A stretch of DNA of 64,000 bases from Sphingobacterium sp. (GCA_031286695.1 JAITTY010000005.1:124001-188000), one strand, 5' to 3'. Counted from the first letter of the stretch, positions 25,705-34,666 are shown. Numbers and translations are program-made. The notes: generated by a model from the letters alone, not told the origin.

Positions 25705-28083
25705 GTGTTTAAAAGCATCTCATCTATTCGAACAAGCACCCTGATAGCCCTATGCGCCTGCCAGATCTACACTGTGCAAGCACAGGAAAAATGGAAAATC
25801 TCGGGTGTATTAAAGAACGAATCCAATAAAGGCGTGGCCAATGCGACCGTCTATCTTTATCCAGATAAATATGCTTTTAAAACAGATACCGCAGGAAGGT
25901 TTCAGTTCAATCAGCTTTATGCAGGTCGCTATGAACTGCAGGTACAAGCTTTGGGTTATCAGCAGCAACGGCAGGTCATCGATTTAGAAGACAAAAATCA
26001 GCAATTAACCCTAGTTTTAAAAGCCGAGGACCGTCAGATGGATATCGTTGATGTGCAGGGAAAAGCGCAGGCTGTCGACAATCTTGTCAAGGCCGAAAAT
26101 GCGGCCATGCCCGTCAAGGTCATCACCAAGCGCGAGATTGAACTTATGGGCAGCCGTCGGCTCGATGAGGTGCTCAAAGAGCAGACCGGTATTGCCATTG
26201 TGAACGATATTGCCGGAGGATCCAGAGCGGTAGGTGTTCAGATTCAGGGCTTCAGCAGCAACTATGTGATGGTGCTGGTGGACGGACAGCCCATGCTGGG
26301 CCGCAATAGTGGAAACTTTGACCTATCCCGTATTTCGGTGACCAACATCGAGCGCATCGAGATCATCAAGGGGGCTTCCTCCTGCTTATATGGAAGTGAT
26401 GCACTGGGTGGAGCCATCAATATCATCACCCGTCATGGTGCCATTACACCGCAGGCACAGGCTTCCCTCCTCTATGGCAGTCTCAATACCGTCGATGCTA
26501 CCTTGGAAGCTGAAACACCTTTTGCTAATCAGCGTGGCAGCGCAGTTTTTTCGGGCAATTATTACCGCACCGATGGGTTCAATACAGACAAGCAGTATCT
26601 AGATTCCAAGAGTACCACTTTTCCACCTTATACCAATTACAGTTTCCAGGGCCGTGTACGCTATCGTACAAGCAAAAATGGAACACTGGGTATGACGGGA
26701 CGTTATGCAGCCCGGGAATCTGAAATGATCAATGCCTGGTCTGAATCGGCGACTCTACAGGATAAACAAAAAGATCAGGACATCAACCTCTCGGCAAGTT
26801 ACGACCATAATTTTGAATCGGGACTGCGCAGCATGACGCGTTATTATTTCTCGCGTTTCCACTCTCAGATTGCCGCACAATGGTTGCAGCAGGGCGTTGT
26901 CGCCAGTGCAGAACAATTCGGGCAAAATGTACACCGCATCGAACAGCAATTTGCGTATAGTCCTGCACAACAGGTTAAACTCACCGGGGGTGTAGGCGGT
27001 AGCCTCGAGCTCATGGACAACCAAGATCTGGATGCCAAACGATCTTTGAACAGTGCCTTTGTCTATTTGCAGACTGAGTGGAAACCTGTCGACCGATTGC
27101 TAACTACGCTGGGCTTACGCTACGATCAGACCAACGTCTACAATGGCCACTTGAGTCCAAGTCTGGGTCTACAATACCATGTCAGCCCCACACTACTTAT
27201 CAAAGGCGGTGTTGGCGCAGGATTCAAAGCGCCCGACTATAAAATGCGCTATCAGGTCTTCTTCAATCCAGCCGCCAACTATCTTGTCGTCGGTTCAGAG
27301 CGCGTAGCCGATGTAATAGCAGCCATGGATCAAGCCGGAGAATTAAGTTACAAAAACAGCTATATGCTCAACCTGGTGGCAGGCAACCTTAAAGCCGAAA
27401 CCAGCATTTCAAATAATATTGGGCTCACCTGGAACCCGTCCAAGAGATTTCAGGCCGATTTCTCCGTGTTCTATCATCGTATTAACAACCAGATCAACAC
27501 GGTTAGTGTAGGTAATGGCACCAAGGTCGCACAGATTTATAGCTACCGCAACCTGCCCAAAGCGATGAATAAAGGTTTTGAAGTTTCATTGACCTATCAG
27601 GCAACCAAAGATCTGCAATTGTCGATGGGCTATCAGTATCTTATTGCCAAAGACCTGAGTGTATTGGACAGTATTGCCAAGGGCAGTTATCCCTATAACC
27701 AGATCAATGATCCCGCTACAGGTGAATATCGTCAAAGCAAAAAATCGGATTATTGGGGTATTGAGGACCGTTCAAGACACATGTTCAACGCAAAAGCCCA
27801 ATATGAATATAAACCCTGGGGTGTCAACGTCAATGCGCGGGTTAATTTCAGAAGTGCCACACCTTTTCAGGAATACAATGGCAACCAGTTTATCGACAAA
27901 TACGACATTTTTATTCCCTATCATACACTGGTTAACATGACAGTAGAAAAGAGTCTGATGAACAGAAGGTTGACCTTCCGTCTGATCGGTGACAATCTCT
28001 TCAATTTTACCAGCCGTTATTTACTGGGGCAACCTGGACGGGTTATCATGGGCGGTGTCAGCTACCGTTGGATAAAAGAATAA
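25705..28083 (+). CDS. TonB-dependent outer-membrane heme receptor
   Basis: The 792-residue protein has a signal peptide (cleaved after 'TVQAQ'), a carboxypeptidase-regulatory-like domain (about 30-110), a plug domain ('VKVITKREIELMGSRRLDEVLKEQTG', 'GLGGAINI'-like 'DALGGAINIITRHG') and a beta-barrel ending with aromatic-rich 'GGVSYRWIKE'. The stretch 'GAGFKAPDYKMRY' resembles the FRAP box of heme receptors. It probably binds heme or hemoproteins delivered by the HmuY-like lipoproteins encoded next. The start is GTG at 25705, needed for the signal peptide. It heads an operon with two HmuY-like genes that ends at the terminator at 29616. Confidence 0.9.
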   Translation: MFKSISSIRTSTLIALCACQIYTVQAQEKWKISGVLKNESNKGVANATVYLYPDKYAFKTDTAGRFQFNQLYAGRYELQVQALGYQQQRQVIDLEDKNQQLTLVLKAEDRQMDIVDVQGKAQAVDNLVKAENAAMPVKVITKREIELMGSRRLDEVLKEQTGIAIVNDIAGGSRAVGVQIQGFSSNYVMVLVDGQPMLGRNSGNFDLSRISVTNIERIEIIKGASSCLYGSDALGGAINIITRHGAITPQAQASLLYGSLNTVDATLEAETPFANQRGSAVFSGNYYRTDGFNTDKQYLDSKSTTFPPYTNYSFQGRVRYRTSKNGTLGMTGRYAARESEMINAWSESATLQDKQKDQDINLSASYDHNFESGLRSMTRYYFSRFHSQIAAQWLQQGVVASAEQFGQNVHRIEQQFAYSPAQQVKLTGGVGGSLELMDNQDLDAKRSLNSAFVYLQTEWKPVDRLLTTLGLRYDQTNVYNGHLSPSLGLQYHVSPTLLIKGGVGAGFKAPDYKMRYQVFFNPAANYLVVGSERVADVIAAMDQAGELSYKNSYMLNLVAGNLKAETSISNNIGLTWNPSKRFQADFSVFYHRINNQINTVSVGNGTKVAQIYSYRNLPKAMNKGFEVSLTYQATKDLQLSMGYQYLIAKDLSVLDSIAKGSYPYNQINDPATGEYRQSKKSDYWGIEDRSRHMFNAKAQYEYKPWGVNVNARVNFRSATPFQEYNGNQFIDKYDIFIPYHTLVNMTVEKSLMNRRLTFRLIGDNLFNFTSRYLLGQPGRVIMGGVSYRWIKE

Positions 28084-28130
28084 TAAGGACTAATAAACAA
28101 GAATTTAGCACATAAAGTACAAGATAAAAG

Positions 28131-28886
28131 ATGAGAACGATTCGCATGATTATTGGAGAATGTAGCATCTGGCTTTCCTTTCACAAGATCGGCCGTTGTA
28201 TTTTTTCAGCACTATTGCTATTTACAGTGGTATCCTGTGGGAAAGACAAAGACTATACCATCGGATTAGAAGACGGCAAAAGTACCTTGATCAAAGATCT
28301 TGCCGGCGATACCGATGCAGCCATGGGTGAAGGTACTGAAGGAAAAGAGCAAAGACCATTTTTTATATTTCTTTTTCGTTTTAAAGACCAAAAGCAAATA
28401 TGGGTTAAAACCAAAGCCGATTCTGCGCAGTGGCTTAAAACAAAAGACTGGGATATTGCCTTTACAGGTCCTTACAATTCGGAGATCTATGTGAACAATT
28501 CCAAGCATGAATACAACCCTGGTTATGGCGGCCAGACAAACAATACCGCTGTGGTTTTATTGAGACAGTCCTATCAAAGTGTCACCGTAGCCCCTTCCGA
28601 TGAAGAGTTTAATAAAAGTGAAGTAAACAAAATTGGCTGGGCAGCAACCGATGGTTCGGATGGCTGGTTTCGCTATAGTTTGAGCACCCATATTATGCAG
28701 GCTTTGCCGAATCGTACTTATGTCATTCGGCTGCCCGATGGCAAATACGCCAAATTGCAGCTGATCAATGCCTATAAAGGAAATCCAGCCGCAGTAACCA
28801 ACCTCAATTGGCCTGCCCCATACTATACATTTAAATATTATGTACAGCAAGACGGCAGCAAAGATTTAAACACAAACACATTATAA
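28131..28886 (+). CDS. HmuY-family heme-binding lipoprotein
   Basis: The 251-residue lipoprotein has a lipobox 'VVSC' (Cys36) followed by GKDKD, which resembles the surface-export tags of Bacteroidota lipoproteins. The body matches the HmuY pattern: 'KDWDIAFTGPYNSEIYVN', 'SYQSVTVAPSDEEF', 'GWFRYSLSTHIMQALPNRTYVIRLPDGKYAKLQLINAY' (cited here in part), and a final aromatic beta-hairpin. HmuY proteins capture heme from host or environmental proteins and hand it to the TonB receptor. It is 47 bp after the receptor. Confidence 0.88.
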   Translation: MRTIRMIIGECSIWLSFHKIGRCIFSALLLFTVVSCGKDKDYTIGLEDGKSTLIKDLAGDTDAAMGEGTEGKEQRPFFIFLFRFKDQKQIWVKTKADSAQWLKTKDWDIAFTGPYNSEIYVNNSKHEYNPGYGGQTNNTAVVLLRQSYQSVTVAPSDEEFNKSEVNKIGWAATDGSDGWFRYSLSTHIMQALPNRTYVIRLPDGKYAKLQLINAYKGNPAAVTNLNWPAPYYTFKYYVQQDGSKDLNTNTL

Positions 28887-28915
28887 TAAGGAAAAATTAC
28901 ACAATTAAATTAAAA

Positions 28916-29608
28916 ATGAATAGATTATTTACAACAGCAGCACTACTATGTGCATTGAGTTTAGGTTTTACTTCTTGTAGCAAAGATGATGATAAGGTGG
29001 AGCAAGTTGAACCGGAATACCAAGCTAAGGTTATGGTCAAAGACGGTGAAACTGTTGATTTAACAAAGGTTTCCAAAACGATCAATACACAAGGAACAAT
29101 CAAGCGTACAGGCAATACCTATTCACTTCGTAACTTCAAACAATTTACAATTGGTGAAGATGGAAAAGCAACAACAACTGCAGCGCAAACCTATTATTTC
29201 GACTTTAAGGAGAACGATGGCTTAAATGCGAGCGATTTTATTGTTTCTTTTAACGCGAAAAGCTCCAATGTCGATTTAATAACAAATAATGTTAAAGGCT
29301 ATACCTTATCCTTTATTGACAAAGCTTTTGAAGATGTAAAATCTACCGACCAGTTTACGTCCGCTTCAAATAATCTTTTAGGACTTCAATCGTCTTACGC
29401 GCCAAATGTAATTGGTTGGGCGAATTATACAGGACAACCAAATCACCAAGTTCTAGCTGTAGCAAATCGAACAATTATCATTTCAAAGGAAGGTAAACCC
29501 TTTTTTAAAATTAGGATGAATAATGTTTATGAGAATGAAACGATGAATCGTGAAATCGCACCAAACAATTATTTTTTCTACTCCATCGATTACCAAGAAT
29601 TTAAATAG
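28916..29608 (+). CDS. HmuY-like lipoprotein
   Basis: The 230-residue protein has a clear lipobox 'GFTSC' followed by SKDDD, a strong Bacteroidota surface-lipoprotein tag. The body has the HmuY order of elements: 'YYFDFKENDGLNASDFIVSF', a 'FEDVKSTDQF' stretch, 'VLAVANRTIIISKEGKPFFKIRMNNVY' and an aromatic end. The fold call is weaker than for the 28131 product because the GWYxY segment is replaced. It is 29 bp after the first HmuY gene and is the last gene before a strong terminator. Confidence 0.7.
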   Translation: MNRLFTTAALLCALSLGFTSCSKDDDKVEQVEPEYQAKVMVKDGETVDLTKVSKTINTQGTIKRTGNTYSLRNFKQFTIGEDGKATTTAAQTYYFDFKENDGLNASDFIVSFNAKSSNVDLITNNVKGYTLSFIDKAFEDVKSTDQFTSASNNLLGLQSSYAPNVIGWANYTGQPNHQVLAVANRTIIISKEGKPFFKIRMNNVYENETMNREIAPNNYFFYSIDYQEFK

Positions 29609-29615
29609 CATTAAC

Positions 29616-29646
29616 AAAGCAGCTGGTTAAAATTCCAGCTGCTTTT
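29616..29646 (+). terminator. Rho-independent terminator
   Basis: The stem AAAGCAGCTGG pairs with CCAGCTGCTTT (29616-29626 with 29635-29645) around an eight-base loop and runs into TTTGTT. It closes the receptor-HmuY-HmuY operon eight bases after the last stop. Confidence 0.85.
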
Positions 29647-29732
29647 GTTAACCAAAAATCAAAAACCGAAAAAAATATATTAAATACCAATTTTCATACA
29701 CACTTTATCAGCAAAAGATTTTATCTTTACTA

Positions 29733-29755
29733 TTATTTAGAATCAATTTAAATAA
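29733..29755 (+). promoter_or_regulatory. Candidate iron/heme operator of the second HmuY operon
   Basis: The arms TTATTTA and TAAATAA are perfect and 9 of 11 positions pair about the centre. It is the most symmetric copy. TATCTTTA (29722-29729) just upstream is close to the -7 consensus TAnnTTTG. The site is 79 bp before the next start codon. Confidence 0.6.
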
Positions 29756-29834
29756 AAATAACATACTAACTGCCTTACTACTATAAGTATACGAAGGGAC
29801 AAGGTATCAACTAACATAAAAAAAACTAGTAACA

Positions 29835-30575
29835 ATGAAAATAAAGAAACGCAGCAACCTATTAAAATTCATACCGGTATTGGCATTTTTAATTGTGTTG
29901 GGTGCTTGCAGCAAAAGCGACCCCACAGTAGTAGAGCCTGAACCAGATCCTGTTGCACCAGAAGCTATGTTCAACCGTTTAATTACGGTTAAGAATTTTG
30001 GCGAAGACTTACCTGCTGGAAGTGCACCAACCACGGCGCAGTCACCAATATACTACAGTTTGGAACAGAACAAAGCTGTGACGTCGGATTATAAACTAAC
30101 TGCACGATGGGACATCTCTTGTTCAGAAATATACCGCAGCTTTATCAACTGCAACAATACAGCAAATGGATTTGGTAAAGGTGGTCCAGGGAAAGGCGGT
30201 ATCTTAATTGTCAAGAAAAAATTTGAAGATGTAATCGATATCCCCTCAGATGCCGAGTTCCGCAAAGGTGAAAAGGCGTATGGTACAGATGATTCAGGAG
30301 CTTTTGGTGAAGGTCTAGGTTGGTATTTATATGATTTTGATGGCGTAATCAAAGGTGGTGGAGCGGAAAACAAAAAACACGTTTGCTATCCTATCGAAAG
30401 CAATACATTGATCGTACGTACAGCCCAGGGGAATTACGCCAAGATCAAGATACAAAGTATCTATAAAGACCTGCTGGACCCAAAGGATTGGTTTAAAGAT
30501 TCACCAACACCCTACTTTTCTTTCCAATATGTACTTGCCAAAGCTGGTAGTACCAAATTTACAATCGCTAACTAA
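29835..30575 (+). CDS. HmuY-family heme-binding lipoprotein
   Basis: The 246-residue protein has a lipobox 'LGAC' followed by SKSDPT. The body carries the HmuY pattern 'YYSLEQNKAVTSDYKLTARWDISCSEIYRS', 'FEDVIDIPSDAEFRKG', 'GLGWYLYDFDG', 'NTLIVRTAQGNYAKIKIQSIY' and the final 'PTPYFSFQYV'. The C-terminal half is close to the 28131 product. It is the first gene of a second operon with its own operator, so heme capture proteins here come in at least two transcription units. Confidence 0.87.
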   Translation: MKIKKRSNLLKFIPVLAFLIVLGACSKSDPTVVEPEPDPVAPEAMFNRLITVKNFGEDLPAGSAPTTAQSPIYYSLEQNKAVTSDYKLTARWDISCSEIYRSFINCNNTANGFGKGGPGKGGILIVKKKFEDVIDIPSDAEFRKGEKAYGTDDSGAFGEGLGWYLYDFDGVIKGGGAENKKHVCYPIESNTLIVRTAQGNYAKIKIQSIYKDLLDPKDWFKDSPTPYFSFQYVLAKAGSTKFTIAN

Positions 30576-30614
30576 AAGAATAAGCATAGCTTACTGATTA
30601 GACACTAAACTAAC

Positions 30615-31601
30615 ATGAAAAGATTATACAGCATTTTAAGCTTCCTTTTTGTAGGATTGCTGCTAACCCGCTGCACCAAAACGGAAGAATTAGCCTTACT
30701 TCCAGCAGACAAAATACTGGAATACAAAGTCACCAACCTCCCCAATGACGAAGTTATTTATGGAGCCGTCGACAATGAGGCCAATACCATTACCGTATAT
30801 GTCCCCTACTACTATGGTTTATTGGTGATAGATCCGAGCATTACACTCTCCAATGGAGCCAGTATTGCTGAAGAAATTTTACCTGTTAAAACAGATGAAA
30901 AAAACCAGACGTATACCGTAAAGTCCGCTACAGGTACCACTAGAACTTATAGCTTAAAGATTGAACTACAAAGTACACCATCTTTTGAAGCTCAGTTTTA
31001 TACAACTTCATCTCTTATTCTTACAAAAGGTCCTGGAGGTGCTTTTCCAGCCATTAATGGAACCTTTATGCATACCAATCCCTCATTGGTAAGTATTGCA
31101 TTAATTAATCAAGAAACTAAAGTACGCTATCAGATGTCAACGCCCAATAGCTTGAAAGTATCGGGTAATGTTTATCAATTAACCTACACGGGAACTGAGC
31201 GAGAAAATCGCATTCCATCCGATATTTTGGCAGGCACCTATGATGTTGAGGTAACCAATCTAAATCATACTGTTACATTGGCAAATCCGCTCAAGATTAC
31301 ATATCGCCAACCCGATGTATATATTAGCTTATTGGGACTAAATTTGGCAAAAAATAAAGACTGGACCATTTTAGCCAACTTAGATAAAGTGATTTTAGAT
31401 CCTACAGCCGTTATTATGACACTCAATGGCAAAGATTATCCATTGATTATCAAGTCGCACACGAGAACAGAAATGACAGTTTCATTACCTGCAGATCTTC
31501 CGACGGGAACATTTGAAAGCGTACAGGTTAAGTTCCAATTTAAAGACTGGGCCGATGTGGTAAAGACAGAGCAAAATCCTAGTACAATAACGGAATCATA
31601 A
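30615..31601 (+). CDS. Ig-like surface lipoprotein (paralogue of 32342)
   Basis: The 328-residue protein has a signal peptide and probable lipid Cys (LLTRCTKTE, loose lipobox). The N-terminal part (about 35-115) contains 'ILEYKVTNLPND' and ends in 'YTVKSATGTTRTYSLKIE', the pattern of Bacteroidota Ig-like repeats (DUF5018-type). The rest seems to contain TIG/IPT-like beta domains ('MTVSLPADLPTGTFESVQV'). The same plan is seen in the 32342 product, with 'YTVRAQDGSSKNYTLVF' and 'LRPGIYHIKLISG'. Both lie among HmuY genes, so a surface role in heme binding or as a scaffold is inferred. Confidence 0.7.
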   Translation: MKRLYSILSFLFVGLLLTRCTKTEELALLPADKILEYKVTNLPNDEVIYGAVDNEANTITVYVPYYYGLLVIDPSITLSNGASIAEEILPVKTDEKNQTYTVKSATGTTRTYSLKIELQSTPSFEAQFYTTSSLILTKGPGGAFPAINGTFMHTNPSLVSIALINQETKVRYQMSTPNSLKVSGNVYQLTYTGTERENRIPSDILAGTYDVEVTNLNHTVTLANPLKITYRQPDVYISLLGLNLAKNKDWTILANLDKVILDPTAVIMTLNGKDYPLIIKSHTRTEMTVSLPADLPTGTFESVQVKFQFKDWADVVKTEQNPSTITES

Positions 31602-31608
31602 ACAAGCA

Positions 31609-31647
31609 TCCACAGTATGCCAAGGCGGCATCAAAATTAAATAAATT
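31609..31647 (+). repeat. Repeated leader element, copy A
   Basis: This stretch shares TCCACAG and the core GGCATCAAAA-TTAAATAAATT with copy B at 34514-34549. The two differ by a one-base indel in the core and a spacer difference. Copy A lies in the leader of the 31669 gene, just before its unusual Shine-Dalgarno sequence. It is either a duplicated leader or a regulatory sequence. Confidence 0.5.
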
Positions 31648-31668
31648 AAAACAAGAGGAGATCTCAAC

Positions 31669-32235
31669 ATGAACTCAAACATCAAAACTATCTTAAAATC
31701 TGCTATGGCCGTGACTGTGCTATCGGCAGCAGTATGGGCAGCAGCGCCAACAACAGAATCAGCAACAGCTCCTTTGGCTTTAAACCAAGCTAAAGCAAAC
31801 AGCAACTACACTGTAGTAGGTCAATGGTGGAGCCCTTCGGCAGCGGCAACTTGGCCGGCAGTCTATGTAGACCTTTCAACAGGAGCACAAAGCCTGAGTA
31901 GCTCTGGTCAAGTTGCATTCTTTAGCCATGTGAATGGATCGATCAAAGCAAATTCTGGCTATTCAATCAGAACTATAACAAAAGACATCTCTTCCGTTAC
32001 AGCGGGAGATTGGGCTAGTGCTACTCCTGTGACATCACAAGGTAATAACGAATGGTATGCCTACGATTTAGACAGCCATGCCAACGAAGCTGTCCAACCA
32101 TTAACTGTATTAGTTAATGATGGAACAGGCGCTAAATATGCAGTCAAACTGCTTAACTTCAGCAATGTCAGCCAAAGAAATATTACTGGCTTAGAGGTAA
32201 AAGCAGATATCAATATCGAAGTTAAGGCACTATAG
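31669..32235 (+). CDS. Secreted HmuY-like protein without lipid anchor
   Basis: The 188-residue protein has an Ala-rich signal peptide (about 1-27) with no lipobox Cys, so it should be soluble. The C-terminal half has HmuY landmarks: 'GDWASATPV', 'NEWYAYDLDSHANEAVQPLTVL', 'DGTGAKYAVKLLNFSN' (in short pieces). It is shorter than the lipidated HmuY proteins here. A soluble form would act as a diffusible or periplasmic heme carrier (inference). The start has a strong Shine-Dalgarno AGAGGAGA, which is rare in this phylum and suggests high translation. Confidence 0.7.
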   Translation: MNSNIKTILKSAMAVTVLSAAVWAAAPTTESATAPLALNQAKANSNYTVVGQWWSPSAAATWPAVYVDLSTGAQSLSSSGQVAFFSHVNGSIKANSGYSIRTITKDISSVTAGDWASATPVTSQGNNEWYAYDLDSHANEAVQPLTVLVNDGTGAKYAVKLLNFSNVSQRNITGLEVKADINIEVKAL

Positions 32236-32257
32236 TCTTTCCTATTTTAATGAATAG

Positions 32258-32297
32258 AAGATCCCGCAACCTGGTGGATGGGTTGCGGATCTTTATA
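32258..32297 (+). terminator. Hairpin, probable terminator
   Basis: CCGCAACC pairs with GGTTGCGG, extended after a one-base bulge by AAGAT/ATCTT. It is followed by TTATAA, a weak T tail. It lies 22 bp after the 31669 gene and could reduce read-through into the 32342 gene. Confidence 0.6.
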
Positions 32298-32341
32298 ACC
32301 TAATCATCATCCGCATAACGATTTTTTAACCAAAAAAAATT

Positions 32342-33319
32342 ATGCAACACTCATTTTTGAAAAAACAAATACATAACTTTCAATTTCTAGCTATTTTTAT
32401 GCTAGCATTAACATGCTGGTCCTGTAAAACCGAATACCCCAGCTTACCCTACAATGACATCGAATCCTTTAGCATTCAGGACGCTGATGGTAAAACCTTA
32501 TCAGCTAGCATCGTGAATGACCAGATTATCTTATATTGGCCACCCCTGGTGGAGCAGCCCGAAAGCATTACGCCTACGATTAAAATTTCGGAATTAGCGA
32601 CAATTACTCCTGCATCTGGGACAGCAATACAGTTACAATCCGACAAACCAATTACCTATACTGTGCGGGCACAGGACGGATCCAGCAAAAATTATACATT
32701 GGTATTCCAGTACAACCAGCCTTTGATACAGGCAAAAATGAATCTGGCCGAAGGTAAATATTACCTTAGTTACCCAAAAAATGAGAATTTTGTAGTACGA
32801 GGAGAAAATATCCTGCCAGACGAGGCGCAAACCAAGGGCTATCTGATCGATAAGGATGGAAAAGAAACCTTACTTTCTTTTTCTCAACCTCCAACATCTT
32901 TTATCGCACAATTCAACACTCCAGAAGATCTTAGACCTGGCATCTACCACATCAAACTGATCTCTGGACGCTACACGGTGCTCACCGATGCTTTTGAAAT
33001 ATTCTTACCCACATTATACAACGTCATACAATGGCAAGGTATGTTTTATACTGGCAAAAAGGGCGGCGACCTGGTGCTGAACATAAATAGTAAAGAGACT
33101 TATGAACTTTATTTCAAGGCAGATTTTGACCATTTTATAGCGATTGATAACCTCAATAACGAATATACTATCAACAATGTAGTCTTTGATGTTGCAGCGA
33201 TGACGATAAAGCTGCCCATTCCCGTATCTGTACAGGGAAACGCAATTAAATCCCTGAAGATGATGGATAAAAACGGGAAGTTATTGTCAGAAGGTGATTT
33301 TAGTATCACTTTAAATTAA
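32342..33319 (+). CDS. Ig-like surface lipoprotein (paralogue of 30615)
   Basis: The 325-residue lipoprotein has a signal peptide with Cys28 in 'TCWSC'. The N-terminal domain begins 'IESFSIQDADGKTLSASIVNDQI' and closes with 'YTVRAQDGSSKNYTLVF', as in DUF5018-type Ig-like repeats. TIG-like domains follow. The same domain order as the 30615 product indicates duplication within the locus. It lies 8 bp before the di-heme protein gene, so the two are co-transcribed. A role in holding or presenting heme at the surface is inferred only from context. Confidence 0.7.
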   Translation: MQHSFLKKQIHNFQFLAIFMLALTCWSCKTEYPSLPYNDIESFSIQDADGKTLSASIVNDQIILYWPPLVEQPESITPTIKISELATITPASGTAIQLQSDKPITYTVRAQDGSSKNYTLVFQYNQPLIQAKMNLAEGKYYLSYPKNENFVVRGENILPDEAQTKGYLIDKDGKETLLSFSQPPTSFIAQFNTPEDLRPGIYHIKLISGRYTVLTDAFEIFLPTLYNVIQWQGMFYTGKKGGDLVLNINSKETYELYFKADFDHFIAIDNLNNEYTINNVVFDVAAMTIKLPIPVSVQGNAIKSLKMMDKNGKLLSEGDFSITLN

Positions 33320-33327
33320 TTAACGCC

Positions 33328-34470
33328 TTGGCTAGGATATTTTTGACCGCGTATTTTCACTATCACGGAAGGCAATTGATCGCAGCATGTTTCGTGGCAC
33401 TGATACTATACAGCTGCAGCAAAAGTAAGTCTACGCCAGAAGAGCCGACGATTGTCCCTCAACCTGAAGAAACCTTACGCCAACAATATAGTAAGTCGGC
33501 AACGCAATGGCCAGCCGCCACTTGGTACAACTATATCCAGATACGTGAACTGGCCGCTATACCCGAAAATCCATCGAAAGATAAGGCCGAGCTTGTAGCA
33601 CTTGGCAAAGCCTTATTTTTCGACCCCCGCACCGGTAATGGCATGAAGACTTGCGCTTCATGTCATAATCCGGACACCTACTGGATCGACCAAAAAACAA
33701 CGGCAGATGGTATCGCACTGCATCACCGCAATACACCTTCCATGGAAAATGTCTGGTACCTGGAAGGCAAACTCTTCCACGATGGCCGCGCAAAGACTTA
33801 TCGTGAGCAGATCGCCGAAGCCATCAACTCCCCCATCGAAATGGGCGGAAATACGACTGCTTTACCCGCTAAGCTTCAAGCTATCCCAGGCTACCTCAGT
33901 TTATATGAGGCGGCTTACTCGAGCCAGACGATGACTGTCGAAGGATTGCTGGATGCTATAGCAGCGTATTCAAGATCAATCAGCAGTGGTGAAACCGCCT
34001 TTGATAGGTTTATCAAAGGGGATTATCAGGCGTTAAATGATGCACAGCTTGAAGGTCTCCATCTGTTTCGAACCAAAGGAAAATGTATCAATTGCCATAA
34101 TGGCGCTTTCTTTACCGATCTCGATTTTCATAACCTGGGTTATGCTGTTACCAGCAAAGGTGCCTTGGACAACGGGCGATTTGAAGCAACAGGACTGGAA
34201 ACAGACAAAGGTAAATTTCGTACGCCGGGCCTGCGCAATGTAGTCCATACTGCACCCTACCTGCACAATGGTAGTATTGCAAGCTTAAGTGAACTGATCA
34301 ACCTGCTGAGTCAGGGCATGCCCCAAAAATCAGGACAACAGATCAATGGCACCTTATCGCCGCATATTCAAAACGTCCGATTGAGCAGTAAAGAACAGGA
34401 AAATATCGTGGCTTTTTTGGAGAGCTTATCGAGCGTACCGACTAAGACCGAGCGGCCAGTATTGCCCTAA
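33328..34470 (+). CDS. Di-heme cytochrome c peroxidase / MauG-family lipoprotein
   Basis: The 380-residue protein has a lipobox 'LYSC' (Cys30) and two CxxCH heme sites: Cys109-Cys112-His113 ('KTCASCHNP') and Cys253-Cys256-His257 ('GKCINCHNGA'). The stretches 'LGKALFFDPRTGNGMKTC', 'HRNTPSMENVWY', 'GRFEATG' and 'RTPGLRNV' match the CcpA/MauG family, which reduces peroxide or oxidises protein residues. The start is TTG, as no ATG occurs before residue 106. Its position in a heme operon suggests protection from heme-derived peroxide or oxidation of heme or its carriers. Partner and electron donor are unknown. Confidence 0.88.
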   Translation: MARIFLTAYFHYHGRQLIAACFVALILYSCSKSKSTPEEPTIVPQPEETLRQQYSKSATQWPAATWYNYIQIRELAAIPENPSKDKAELVALGKALFFDPRTGNGMKTCASCHNPDTYWIDQKTTADGIALHHRNTPSMENVWYLEGKLFHDGRAKTYREQIAEAINSPIEMGGNTTALPAKLQAIPGYLSLYEAAYSSQTMTVEGLLDAIAAYSRSISSGETAFDRFIKGDYQALNDAQLEGLHLFRTKGKCINCHNGAFFTDLDFHNLGYAVTSKGALDNGRFEATGLETDKGKFRTPGLRNVVHTAPYLHNGSIASLSELINLLSQGMPQKSGQQINGTLSPHIQNVRLSSKEQENIVAFLESLSSVPTKTERPVLP

Positions 34471-34479
34471 AATAAAAAA

Positions 34480-34502
34480 TCCCAAAGGGACTAGCTTTGG
34501 GA
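34480..34502. terminator. Hairpin after the di-heme gene
   Basis: TCCCAAAG pairs with CTTTGGGA around a seven-base loop, 10 bp after the stop. The T run (TTTTTTATTTT) is on the minus-strand side, while the plus side has only CATTTG. It may still end the rightward transcript, but with a weak tail. Confidence 0.5.
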
Positions 34503-34513
34503 CATTTGAGTAC

Positions 34514-34549
34514 TCCACAGCAGCGGAGGCATCAAAAATTAAATAAATT
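34514..34549 (+). repeat. Repeated leader element, copy B
   Basis: This is the second copy of the element at 31609-31647. TCCACAG is followed by GGCATCAAAAATTAAATAA in the leader of the S41 peptidase gene. It suggests that part of the region was duplicated or that the two genes share a leader signal. Confidence 0.5.
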
Positions 34550-34617
34550 GGCACAAAATTAGGCTTTTATATTAAATAAAAAAGTAAAAAAGTATTAAAT
34601 TTCAGATAATTATCCAT

Positions 34618-34639
34618 TTTGTAGCGAATCAGCTACAAA
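34618..34639 (+). promoter_or_regulatory. Inverted repeat in the leader of the S41 gene
   Basis: TTTGTAGC and GCTACAAA form a perfect 8-bp inverted repeat around GAATCA, 28 bp before the ATG at 34667. It can be an operator or a 5' UTR hairpin. There is no T run. It does not match the iron-box-like motif. Confidence 0.4.
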
Positions 34640-34666
34640 TATATAGGACAAAATGCACATCAAATC

